From: CAZJYC01 sp964550165
Lineage (GTDB): Bacteria; Acidobacteriota; Aminicenantia; Aminicenantales; Aminicenantaceae
DNA length: 13,658 bases
Direction of reading: 5' to 3'
NCBI GenBank assembly: GCA_964550165.1
Contig: CAZJYC010000066.1
Span: 1 to 13,658, forward strand
Position numbers and translations under genes: made by a program. Positions 1-6,710 of the stretch are shown here, in pieces (within the stretch, counting starts at the first letter, position 1; each line of letters opens with the position of its first letter). The notes under the pieces were generated by a model. That model had not been told where the DNA came from and did no database searches. It worked only from the letters and a program-made list of their open reading frames with translations.

Positions 1-25
1 ACTCTCCCAACTGAGCTACAGCCCC
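1..25 (-). tRNA. tRNA-Ala (probable), 5' part only, cut by window edge
   Basis: Read on the minus strand from base 25 down to base 1, the sequence is GGGGCTG, TA, GCTC, AGTTGGGA, GAGT. These are exactly positions 1-25 of a tRNA: acceptor 5' strand, linker, D stem, D loop with the GG pair, and D stem 3' strand with one G-U pair. The anticodon and everything 3' of it lie outside the window, so the identity is inferred from the GGGGCTG acceptor strand, which is typical of bacterial tRNA-Ala. A promoter-like sequence sits just upstream at 40-68. It is clearly a tRNA; the amino acid is less certain. Confidence 0.85.
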
Positions 26-39
26 ACCGAAGCTTCTCA

Positions 40-68
40 ATATTACAAAAATATCAATTTTCAGTCAA
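40..68 (-). promoter_or_regulatory. Sigma-70-type promoter of the tRNA gene
   Basis: On the minus strand, TTGACT (68-63, five of six to the -35 consensus) is followed after exactly 17 bases by TAATAT (45-40, four of six to the -10 consensus). The mature tRNA 5' end at base 25 is 14 bases past the -10 box, leaving a short 5' leader for RNase P to remove. The spacing and position fit a stable-RNA promoter well. This is a pattern match only. Confidence 0.6.
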
Positions 69-244
69 CATAAGAAAGGTCCGGCAACGTTCTTTTTGAA
101 TGGGAGACTTAAATTTGGATCTCAATCGCTGAAAGCTCGAAACCTTTAATTTGAAGGGCATATCTCAAGCAAATTCCCCAATCGTTTTGCTCCCTTTAAT
201 AGGCTCTGGCAAAAATGTCTGCACTTAAATATGGACTTCTCTCG

Positions 245-760
245 CTACAGTTTGAGAGTCAGCCGGTACCTGTATCCCAGGTCCTTCAATTTAAACTTCA
301 GAGACCTGATGACTTTGATTTCGGGAATGTTCCATTTGGCTATGCAGGCATAAACTTCCTTGTGCCCCTGCTTTTTTGCGTACTTGATCACTTCTCTATG
401 CAGTCTTTTGGAAACTCCCTGGTTCCTGAATGGCTTGGAAACGAAGGTGATCTGGAGAAAGAATTCCGGTGGAGTCCAGCCGGAGGAGACCGGCAGGATA
501 TCATACATGTTGTCCACCTCAGGGGCGCCGAGCGAAGGATAGCCCATGAGGTACCCGACAATCCTTTCATCCACAATCGCAACGAATGTTTTGTACTTGT
601 TTCCCGGTTTTAAGTAGCGATTCCTGTAGTCCTTCAAGCCGGATTTTATCTTAACATCCTGAAATTTCTCCGCCAGCTCGGACTCAAGCTCCCTGACCAG
701 CTCTAGAACCTGCTCCAAATCATCCAGACAGTATTCCCTGATTTTCACTTCTAAAGCCAT
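245..760 (-). CDS. GNAT-family N-acetyltransferase
   Basis: The 171-residue protein is probably a cytosolic acetyl-CoA-dependent N-acyltransferase. Residues 5-30 (IREYCLDDLEQVLELVREL) match the first strand and helix of the GNAT fold. Residues 58-74 (TFVAIVDERIVGYLMGY) are the central beta hairpin. Residues 102-128 hold motif A with RNQGVS at 112-117, a form of the R/Q-x-x-G-x-G/A acetyl-CoA pyrophosphate loop with Ser in the last place. After it come the helix and strand SKRLHREVIKYAKKQGHKEVYACI and a C-terminal FKLKDLGYRYRLTLKL strand that fits motif B. The length is typical of single-domain GNATs. The ATG at 760 is chosen because GAGG lies 8 bases upstream. The gene is divergent from ftsH and has its own likely promoter at 828-856. 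The substrate cannot be told from sequence. Confidence 0.85.
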   Translation of the reverse strand: MALEVKIREYCLDDLEQVLELVRELESELAEKFQDVKIKSGLKDYRNRYLKPGNKYKTFVAIVDERIVGYLMGYPSLGAPEVDNMYDILPVSSGWTPPEFFLQITFVSKPFRNQGVSKRLHREVIKYAKKQGHKEVYACIAKWNIPEIKVIRSLKFKLKDLGYRYRLTLKL

Positions 761-827
761 TTTTTAAACCTCGAATAACAGCGTCATTCCATTTCACTGA
801 GAAGCACCACGATTTTCTATGGCCAAT

Positions 828-856
828 ATAATAGTAAAGATTCGGCTCGAAGGCAA
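828..856 (-). promoter_or_regulatory. Probable promoter of the GNAT gene
   Basis: On the minus strand TTGCCT (856-851) and TATTAT (833-828) are separated by exactly 17 bases. They match the -35 and -10 consensus at four and five of six positions. The start codon at 760 would follow a leader of about 60 bases. It lies back to back with the ftsH promoter candidate in the 170-base divergent gap. Pattern match only. Confidence 0.4.
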
Positions 857-875
857 AAAAAAGCGAATAGATTTG

Positions 876-905
876 TTAACAACAGAGTAAAAAATATGTT
901 AAAAT
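876..905 (+). promoter_or_regulatory. Probable promoter of the ftsH gene run
   Basis: TTAACA (876-881) and TAAAAT (900-905) each match the sigma-70 -35 and -10 consensus at five of six positions, with an 18-base spacer. An overlapping alternative is TTGTTA (873-878) with TATGTT (895-900) and a 16-base spacer. Transcription would start near 912, giving a short leader that carries the ribosome binding site AAGGA at 919-923, 7 bases before the ftsH ATG. The local sequence is A/T-rich, so chance matches are more likely than usual. Confidence 0.45.
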
Positions 906-930
906 ATAAACTCAGAAAAAGGAAAAATTC

Positions 931-2841
931 ATGCCAGCACCAAAAAAGCCAGTCAGGTCATTGAAAAACCTTATTTTCTGGATTGCAGCCGGAATCATCA
1001 TCATCGTCCTCTGGAGCCTTCTCCAATCCTCAGGGGCGGCGAAGAGGGAAATAAGCTTCAGCGAATTCCTGACAGAGGTCGAAGGCAACAAGGTAAAAGA
1101 CGTCACCATCGCCGGAAACGAAATCAAGGGCAAATACTACGACGACACACCATTCAAGACCATCGCACCCTCCCAATACGACGATCTGGTCAAGATTCTC
1201 CGGGAACACAACGTGGACATCAATGTCAAAGACACCTCCAGAAGCCCCTGGTTTTCCTATCTCTTAACCTGGTTTCCGTTCCTCCTCCTCATCCTCTTCT
1301 GGGTATTCTTCATGAGGCAGATGCAGGCTGGCGGCAACAAAGCCCTCTCCTTCGGGAAAAGCCGGGCAAAGCTTTTCTCGGCGATTCAGAAAAAAGTCAC
1401 TTTTAAAGATGTAGCCGGTGTCCAGGAAGCCAAAGAAGAGCTTCAAGAGATCATCGGATTTCTGAAAGACCCCAAGAAATTCCAGAGACTGGGAGGCCGA
1501 ATTCCCAAAGGCGTCCTCCTGGTTGGAGCGCCGGGCACGGGCAAAACCCTCCTCGCCCGGGCCGTCGCCGGAGAAGCCGACGTTCCCTTCTTCTCGATTA
1601 GCGGCTCTGACTTTGTGGAAATGTTTGTCGGCGTGGGCGCTTCTCGCGTCAGAGACCTCTTTGACCAGGGGAAAAAGCATGGACCCTGCCTGATTTTCAT
1701 CGATGAGATCGATGCTGTCGGACGGCAGCGCGGTGCAGGTCTTGGAGGCGGCCATGACGAGCGCGAGCAGACCCTGAACCAGCTCCTGGTAGAGATGGAC
1801 GGCTTTGACTCCAACGAGGGAATCATCCTCATTGCCGCCACCAACCGGCCAGACATCCTCGACAGCGCCCTGCTCAGGCCTGGCCGCTTTGACCGGAGGA
1901 TCGTGGTCAACATGCCAGATGTCAAAGGCAGGGAGGAAATCCTCAGAGTCCATGTCCGACATATTCCCTTGTCCAAGGATACCGACCTGAGCGTGCTTGC
2001 CCGCTCGACTCCAGGATTTTCTGGAGCCGACCTGGCCAACATGGTCAACGAAGCCGCGCTCCTTGCAGCCCGCAACAGCCAGGACAAGGTCGCCATGGAG
2101 GATTTTGAAAATGCCAAGGATAAAGTCCTGATGGGCGTGGAAAGAAAGAGTATGATCATCAGTGACGAGGAGAAAAGGAGCACTTCTTACCATGAGGCCG
2201 GCCATGCCCTGATTGCGGCGCTGCTGCCCCAGGCCGATCCCATCCACAAAGTGACCATCATCCCCAGAGGTCTGGCTCTGGGCACAACCCAGCAACTCCC
2301 TCTTGACGACCGCTACACATATTCCAAAGACTATCTCGAAGCGCAGCTCTCTGTGCTCATGGCAGGGAGGGTTGCTGAAAATCTCGTCCTCGGAAAGACA
2401 ACCACAGGCGCTGCCAACGACTTTGAGAAGGCGACGGAAATTGCCCGAAAGATGGTCTGCCAGTGGGGCATGTCCGACCTGGGACCACTCACCTTTGGCG
2501 AGCGGGACGACCTGATTTTCCTCGGACGCGACCTGACCACCCATAAGAACTTCAGCGAAAAGACAGCGGAGATGATCGACGAGGAAGTCAAAAAAATCAT
2601 CAACCGCAACTACACCAGAGCCAAAGAGCTTATGGAGAAGAACAAAGAGAAACTCGTGAATCTGGCAGAGATACTCCTCGAGAAAGAAGTCCTGGGTTCA
2701 GAAGAGCTCAAGGATATCATGGAAGGCAAAATCAAGCCCAAGAATAAAAAGGAAGCCGCAGCCAATAAAAGCGCAGCTCATAAAAGCAAGGAAACAAAGC
2801 CAACCGAGAATTCAAAGCAAGCTCAACCTTTAAATAAATAA
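931..2841 (+). CDS. ftsH: ATP-dependent zinc metalloprotease FtsH
   Basis: This is the membrane-anchored AAA+ protease that extracts and degrades unassembled membrane proteins and selected cytosolic regulators. It has 636 residues, the usual family length. Two transmembrane segments (about 14-32 and 108-128) flank a short periplasmic domain. The AAA domain has Walker A GAPGTGKT (199-206), the pore loop FVGVG (232-236), Walker B LIFIDE (254-259) and a second region of homology from ATNRPD (303) to RPGRFDR (316-322). The protease domain carries the zinc motif HEAGH (421-425), with the third ligand probably D497 in AANDFEKAT. Residues 600-636 form a Lys/Ala-rich hydrophilic tail. Start ATG 931 has AAGGA 7 bases upstream. 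It is the first gene of the plus-strand run. Its TAA stop is the only in-frame stop before folP. Confidence 0.98.
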   Translation: MPAPKKPVRSLKNLIFWIAAGIIIIVLWSLLQSSGAAKREISFSEFLTEVEGNKVKDVTIAGNEIKGKYYDDTPFKTIAPSQYDDLVKILREHNVDINVKDTSRSPWFSYLLTWFPFLLLILFWVFFMRQMQAGGNKALSFGKSRAKLFSAIQKKVTFKDVAGVQEAKEELQEIIGFLKDPKKFQRLGGRIPKGVLLVGAPGTGKTLLARAVAGEADVPFFSISGSDFVEMFVGVGASRVRDLFDQGKKHGPCLIFIDEIDAVGRQRGAGLGGGHDEREQTLNQLLVEMDGFDSNEGIILIAATNRPDILDSALLRPGRFDRRIVVNMPDVKGREEILRVHVRHIPLSKDTDLSVLARSTPGFSGADLANMVNEAALLAARNSQDKVAMEDFENAKDKVLMGVERKSMIISDEEKRSTSYHEAGHALIAALLPQADPIHKVTIIPRGLALGTTQQLPLDDRYTYSKDYLEAQLSVLMAGRVAENLVLGKTTTGAANDFEKATEIARKMVCQWGMSDLGPLTFGERDDLIFLGRDLTTHKNFSEKTAEMIDEEVKKIINRNYTRAKELMEKNKEKLVNLAEILLEKEVLGSEELKDIMEGKIKPKNKKEAAANKSAAHKSKETKPTENSKQAQPLNK

Positions 2842-2883
2842 CAAACAAAGCCGGAAAAGCCGGTTTCGAATAAAGCAGACAAG

Positions 2884-3786
2884 GTGAGAAAAGAGTACAT
2901 CATCCAGGTTAACGGAAAAAGTCACACACTCGGCCAAAGAACCTGGTTGATGGGTGTCATCAACATCACCCCTGATTCTTTCTCGGATGGTGGGCTTTAT
3001 CTCGAAAAAGACAAGGCTGTAGCGAGAGGATTGGAGCTTTTTGAAGAAGGAGCTGATATCCTCGACATCGGAGGAGAAAGTACCAAACCTGGTTCAGAGC
3101 CCATATCCGTAGAGGAAGAGCTCAAACGCATCATCCCGGTCATTTCCGCCTTGAGAAAAAGGACGGACTGCATGATTTCTGTCGATACGACCAAATCAGA
3201 GGTGGCCCGGGCTGCCCTGGATGCTGGCGCCGATATCATCAACGACATCAGCTCTTTCAGCTTTGACCCGAAGATGATGCCTCTTGCCGCCCAAAAGGAT
3301 GTGCCTGTCATCCTGATGCACATGAAAGGCGTTCCCAAGACGATGCAGGATGATCCTTATTATGAGAATGTCCTCCTTGAGGTCAAATCCTTCCTTAAAG
3401 AAAAGATTGAGGCTGCTCAGGCGGCCGGGATAGCGAAAGGAAAAATCATCATCGACCCCGGCATCGGATTCGGCAAAAGGTTAAAAGACAACCTGGTCCT
3501 CATCAACAACCTCCATTCCCTGGATGATCTCGATTGCCCGATCCTCATTGGAGTCTCCCGGAAATCGTTTATCGGAAAAATCTTAAACCTGCCTCCTTCA
3601 GAGAGGCTTGAAGGGACCATCGCTTCTTCGGTGCTGAGCATCCTTAACGGAGCCCACATCCTGAGAGTCCACGACCTCGCCGCGGTCAATAGAGCCGTTC
3701 AGGTGGCTGAAGCCATTATGAACGAAGATTACTCCCTCGATGCTTTCGAGGAATGCAGGGAGAAAAAGAGCCGCTATGTTAGCTAA
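2884..3786 (+). CDS. folP: Dihydropteroate synthase
   Basis: The enzyme condenses p-aminobenzoate with 6-hydroxymethyl-7,8-dihydropterin diphosphate to give dihydropteroate in folate synthesis; it is the sulfonamide target. The 300-residue TIM barrel shows all the family signatures: NITPDSFSDGG (27-37), DIGGESTKPGS (61-71), DTTKSEVA (101-108), ND (120-121), VILMHMKG (142-149), DPGIGFGK (191-198), GVSRKSFIG (223-231) and RVHD (261-264). The start is GTG at 2884; it is the first possible start after the ftsH stop in this frame, and no good Shine-Dalgarno sequence precedes it, so translation may depend on ftsH. The next ATG (2950) lies inside the first barrel strand and is too late. The ftsH-folP pair is a widespread bacterial arrangement. 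The 3' end overlaps the cdaA start by 11 bases. Confidence 0.97.
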   Translation: MRKEYIIQVNGKSHTLGQRTWLMGVINITPDSFSDGGLYLEKDKAVARGLELFEEGADILDIGGESTKPGSEPISVEEELKRIIPVISALRKRTDCMISVDTTKSEVARAALDAGADIINDISSFSFDPKMMPLAAQKDVPVILMHMKGVPKTMQDDPYYENVLLEVKSFLKEKIEAAQAAGIAKGKIIIDPGIGFGKRLKDNLVLINNLHSLDDLDCPILIGVSRKSFIGKILNLPPSERLEGTIASSVLSILNGAHILRVHDLAAVNRAVQVAEAIMNEDYSLDAFEECREKKSRYVS

Positions 3787-4549
3787 TATCATCAATGCTC
3801 TCTCGCGCTTTACAATCGTCGACCTCATCGACATTCTCCTCGTCACCTTTATCCTTTATTCCCTTTTCCTTCTGATCAGAGACACCAAGGCCTACCAAAT
3901 GGCTGTCGGCATCGGGGTCGTCGCGATCTTCTATCTGGTCACCCAGTGGGGAAAGCTGGCTGTCTCCAACTGGATTATCAAGATCTTTATCAACTATTTG
4001 ATCATTGCCATCATCGTCCTCTTCCAGGGAGAGATAAGGCGTTTTTTAACGTCGATCGGCTCACGCTCCTTCCGCAAGCCCATGTTTATCAAAGCCTTTC
4101 AGGAAAAACTGGAAGATGTCTTTCTGGCCGTCGATTATCTTTCTTCGAAGAAGATTGGAGCTCTGATTGCCATCGAAAAGGAAATCTCGCTCAAAAGCTA
4201 CACGGACCGGGGGACAAAGATCGATGCCATGCTTTCCAAAGACCTTCTGGTGAACATCTTTTTCCCCCATTCCCCGCTTCATGACGGTGCGGTCATCATC
4301 CAGAACAACAAAATCACAGCAGCAGGCTGCCTCCTCCCCCTGCCGCCCACGCACAATCTGGACCCGGAGTTCCTCGCCCGCACACGCCATCTCGCGGCCA
4401 TAGGTCTCTCGCAAGAAACAGATGCTGCTGTGGTTGTTGTTTCCGAGGAGACTGGAACAATCTCCCTGGCAACTAAGGGGAATCTGGAAAGAGGATTGGA
4501 TAAAGAAGAACTCAAAGACCGTTTGTTGAATTATTTAAAGAACAGATGA
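3776..4549 (+). CDS. cdaA: Membrane diadenylate cyclase CdaA (DAC domain)
   Basis: CdaA makes cyclic di-AMP from two ATP at the inner face of the membrane. The 257-residue protein has three N-terminal membrane segments (about 13-34, 40-56, 66-83), a linker helix, then a DisA_N/DAC domain (about 100-250). The catalytic DGA motif is at 170-172 within PHSPLHDGAVII, and VVSEETG is at 221-227. The RHR motif that normally contacts ATP reads RHL (204-206, context RTRHLAAIGLS), so activity should be confirmed. I chose ATG 3776, which overlaps the folP end by 11 bases. An in-frame ATG at 3740 would add 12 residues that the family lacks and has no ribosome site. It is followed with a 4-base ATGA overlap by cdaR, then glmM, the known cdaA-cdaR-glmM module. 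Confidence 0.95.
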   Translation: MLANIINALSRFTIVDLIDILLVTFILYSLFLLIRDTKAYQMAVGIGVVAIFYLVTQWGKLAVSNWIIKIFINYLIIAIIVLFQGEIRRFLTSIGSRSFRKPMFIKAFQEKLEDVFLAVDYLSSKKIGALIAIEKEISLKSYTDRGTKIDAMLSKDLLVNIFFPHSPLHDGAVIIQNNKITAAGCLLPLPPTHNLDPEFLARTRHLAAIGLSQETDAAVVVVSEETGTISLATKGNLERGLDKEELKDRLLNYLKNR

Positions 4550-5256
4550 AAAAATTTCTCAAAAATCTATTCATAAGAAACTGGGAGCTAAAACTTTTCT
4601 CTCTCCTGATCGCTCTTGTTCTCTGGTTCACTCTGATTCCCGAGGAGAAAATATTCTCGGAAAAAAACCTGACAGTTCCTCTTGAGCTCTATAATACCCC
4701 GCCGGGAATGGAGCTGGTGGAGAAGCCTCCTGCGACTGTGGATGTCAAAATCAGGGCTTCAAGAAGCCTGATCGATCAGATTACTCCAACCAATGTCCAT
4801 GCTGTGCTGAACCTGGAGAAAGCACGCCTCGACCAGAGAGAATATCCCATCAACGAGAGCATGATCAGCCTTCCTGCCGGCGCTGAAGTCAAGGATATTT
4901 TTCCCAGCCAGGTGAATCTCACCTTAGAAAGAACCAAAGAGATCCAGGTGGATATCGAACCGAACATCATCGGGCAACTGAAAGAAGGCTACGAGGTAGA
5001 AGCGGTAAGGATTATTCCAGCCAAAGTTCTCATCCGAGGCCCGGAAAGCAAGGTCAAGGATAACTCCAAGGCCAGAACGAGTCCGATCGATATTACCGGC
5101 CTCGACGAGACCACCGAGTTTGAAGTGGCCATCATCCCACCAAATCCTGAGGTGAGATTAGCCTCCTCTCAATCCAAAGTCAAAGTCACAGTCCTGGTCA
5201 GGAAGGCGGCCGCTGAGCCTCGAGAGAGCGCCAGGAGAAAAAAACCAAAACTCTGA
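4546..5256 (+). CDS. cdaR: YbbR-domain protein CdaR, regulator of CdaA
   Basis: This is a membrane-anchored extracytoplasmic protein. In Firmicutes its homologue binds CdaA and modulates cyclic di-AMP synthesis. The 236 residues begin with the typical basic start and anchor (NWELKLFSLLIALVLWFTL, 12-30). Two YbbR-like beta-rich repeats follow, at about 38-128 (VPLELYNTPPGMELVEKPPATVDVKIRA is diagnostic of the first) and 130-218 (second with VRIIPAKVLIRGPESKV). A basic tail ends the protein (224-236). Firmicute CdaR often has about four YbbR repeats, so this is a short form. The ATG overlaps the cdaA TGA by 4 bases, indicating translational coupling. The role as CdaA partner is inferred from family and gene order. 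Confidence 0.9.
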   Translation: MKKFLKNLFIRNWELKLFSLLIALVLWFTLIPEEKIFSEKNLTVPLELYNTPPGMELVEKPPATVDVKIRASRSLIDQITPTNVHAVLNLEKARLDQREYPINESMISLPAGAEVKDIFPSQVNLTLERTKEIQVDIEPNIIGQLKEGYEVEAVRIIPAKVLIRGPESKVKDNSKARTSPIDITGLDETTEFEVAIIPPNPEVRLASSQSKVKVTVLVRKAAAEPRESARRKKPKL

Positions 5257-5265
5257 TCATCCTCC

Positions 5266-5293
5266 TTGTATCCGTCTCATTTTTAGCTATAAT
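5266..5293 (+). promoter_or_regulatory. Candidate internal promoter ahead of glmM
   Basis: TTGTAT (5266-5271) and a perfect TATAAT (5288-5293) are separated by 16 bases in the 63-base gap between cdaR and glmM. Transcription would begin near 5300, leaving a leader of about 20 bases before the ATG at 5320. A TTG at 5293 in the glmM frame overlaps the -10 box and would be upstream of this transcript start, which supports the ATG at 5320 as the true start. Confidence 0.5.
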
Positions 5294-5319
5294 TGACTCT
5301 TAAAAAAGCTGCTCCTAAG

Positions 5320-6657
5320 ATGGAAAAACTTTTCGGAACAGACGGCATAAGAGCCATTGCCGGCGAGCCTCCCCTTGATTACGCCACAGTCTATAACCTG
5401 GGGAAATCGCTCATTGCCCTTCTTCGAGATGAAGGAGTGGAGCCGCGGGTGATTATCGGCCGTGACACCCGGGAATCCGGAGCATGGCTTGAAGAGGCTC
5501 TTTTTCAGGGGATAATTGAAAGCCAAGGGCAAGTCCTGTCTGCGGGCATCATCCCCACCTCAGCCATCTCTTTCTTGACAAAAAAACATTCTCTGGCGGC
5601 AGGGATCGTCATTTCCGCTTCTCATAATCCTTATCAGGACAATGGGATCAAAATATTTTCCTCGCAGGGTGTAAAAATTCCTGATTCCTGGGAGAATAAA
5701 ATCGAAAAAGCCATCGCCGAAGCTCCAAAACGCGTTAAAAAAGAAAAGCCCGGGATTAGGCCTCAATCCTCCTTTGGCCAGGAATATGTCGATTTTCTGA
5801 AGGATAGATTTTCCCAGCTCAAGCTCTCAAAAAAGATAAGAGCCGTCATCGACTGCTCGAACGGCGCCAGCTCCTTTTTTGCGGAGCGAATCTTCCGAGA
5901 TTTAGGCTATGAAGTCACCGCCCTCGGCAACTCTCCTGATGGGAAAAACATCAACGCCGGCTGCGGCTCTCTTCATCCTGAAAACTTGGCCAAAAAAGTT
6001 GTGGAAAACAGGGCCGATATAGGAATCGCCTACGATGGAGATGCGGACAGGGCTATTCCGGTCGACGAAAGGGGCAAAATTCTTAACGGCGACCACACGC
6101 TTTACATTCTATCCCGCTTCATGATGGGTAATAAGCGTTTGAAATCGAATTATGTTGTGGCCACAATCATGAGCAACATGGGACTGGAGAAAGCGCTTGA
6201 AAAACTTGGCCTGAAGCTTTTCCGGACCAAAGTCGGCGACAAATACGTTCTCGAGCAGATGGTCCATTTGAAAGCAAACCTGGGAGGAGAGCAATCCGGC
6301 CACACCATTTTTCTCGACGACTTTCCGACAGGCGATGGAATTCTGACCAGTCTGAAAATCCTTGAAGTCATGGCGGCGAACAACGCAACTCTCTCCCGGC
6401 TCGTTGAAGATTTCGAGGAATTTCCCCAGATTCTGGTCAACGTGAGAGTTGCGAGAAAAGAGAATTTCAGTCGGTTCCCGGAAATTATGGAAAAGATAAA
6501 AGAGATAGAAGGAATTCTTGAAAATTCTGGTCGTCTCAACGTCCGCTATTCAGGAACCGAGCCGGTAGTGCGCGTCATGATTGAGGGCCAGGAGAGGGAA
6601 AAGATCCAGGATTACGCCCGGCAAATCGCCAGCGTGATCGCCAAGCATCTCGGATAA
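5320..6657 (+). CDS. glmM: Phosphoglucosamine mutase
   Basis: GlmM interconverts glucosamine-6-phosphate and glucosamine-1-phosphate on the way to UDP-GlcNAc, and so feeds peptidoglycan and lipopolysaccharide synthesis. From ATG 5320 it has 445 residues, exactly the usual family length. It starts MEKLFGTDGIRA and shows the phosphoserine loop ISASHNP (98-104, active S101), the metal loop DGDADR (239-244), the sugar loop GGEQSGH (322-328) and the phosphate-binding RYSGTEPVVRV (409-419). A longer reading from TTG 5293 is rejected because it overlaps a probable -10 box and extends beyond the family's start. No clear Shine-Dalgarno precedes the ATG. GlmM homologues bind CdaA and inhibit it in several Firmicutes, so its position after cdaA-cdaR is meaningful. 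Confidence 0.97.
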   Translation: MEKLFGTDGIRAIAGEPPLDYATVYNLGKSLIALLRDEGVEPRVIIGRDTRESGAWLEEALFQGIIESQGQVLSAGIIPTSAISFLTKKHSLAAGIVISASHNPYQDNGIKIFSSQGVKIPDSWENKIEKAIAEAPKRVKKEKPGIRPQSSFGQEYVDFLKDRFSQLKLSKKIRAVIDCSNGASSFFAERIFRDLGYEVTALGNSPDGKNINAGCGSLHPENLAKKVVENRADIGIAYDGDADRAIPVDERGKILNGDHTLYILSRFMMGNKRLKSNYVVATIMSNMGLEKALEKLGLKLFRTKVGDKYVLEQMVHLKANLGGEQSGHTIFLDDFPTGDGILTSLKILEVMAANNATLSRLVEDFEEFPQILVNVRVARKENFSRFPEIMEKIKEIEGILENSGRLNVRYSGTEPVVRVMIEGQEREKIQDYARQIASVIAKHLG

Positions 6658-6674
6658 AAAAGCGGATAAAAAAG
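6651..6674 (+). repeat. 12-bp perfect tandem duplication at the glmM stop
   Basis: CGGATAAAAAAG occurs twice without a gap, at 6651-6662 and 6663-6674. The first copy contains the glmM stop codon (6655-6657). The second runs into the left arm of the 21-bp hairpin at 6670-6690. It may be a slippage product or a scar left when the hairpin element arrived. Confidence 0.7.
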
Positions 6675-6690
6675 GGGACAGGCCCCTTTT
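6670..6690 (+). repeat. 21-bp hairpin repeat, copy 1 (glmM-pdxJ gap)
   Basis: Arms AAAAGGGG (6670-6677) and CCCCTTTT (6683-6690) form an 8-bp perfect stem around the loop ACAGG. The same 21 bases occur inverted at 9220-9240, and a partial copy lies at 9146-9160. The T-rich right arm resembles an intrinsic terminator, but the T run is only four long and the pdxJ ribosome site begins 11 bases later. It may partly attenuate transcription between glmM and pdxJ, or be a dispersed palindromic repeat of the REP type. Confidence 0.65.
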
Positions 6691-6710
6691 CTATAAAAAC
6701 GGAGGATGAG

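Noticed and set aside
215..613. Plus-strand open frame of 132 codons opposite the GNAT gene
   Set aside because: It is antisense to a clear GNAT domain and has no recognisable domain of its own.
1264..2544. Long minus-strand open frame (426 codons) opposite ftsH
   Set aside because: The plus strand encodes an unmistakable FtsH here; the antisense translation shows no domain, and long shadow frames are expected opposite codon-biased genes.
2848..2866. Short inverted repeat after ftsH (AAGCCGG and CCGGTTT around AAAAG) as a terminator
   Set aside because: The stem is 7 bp with one G-U pair, is not followed by a T run, and sits in a tightly spaced operon.
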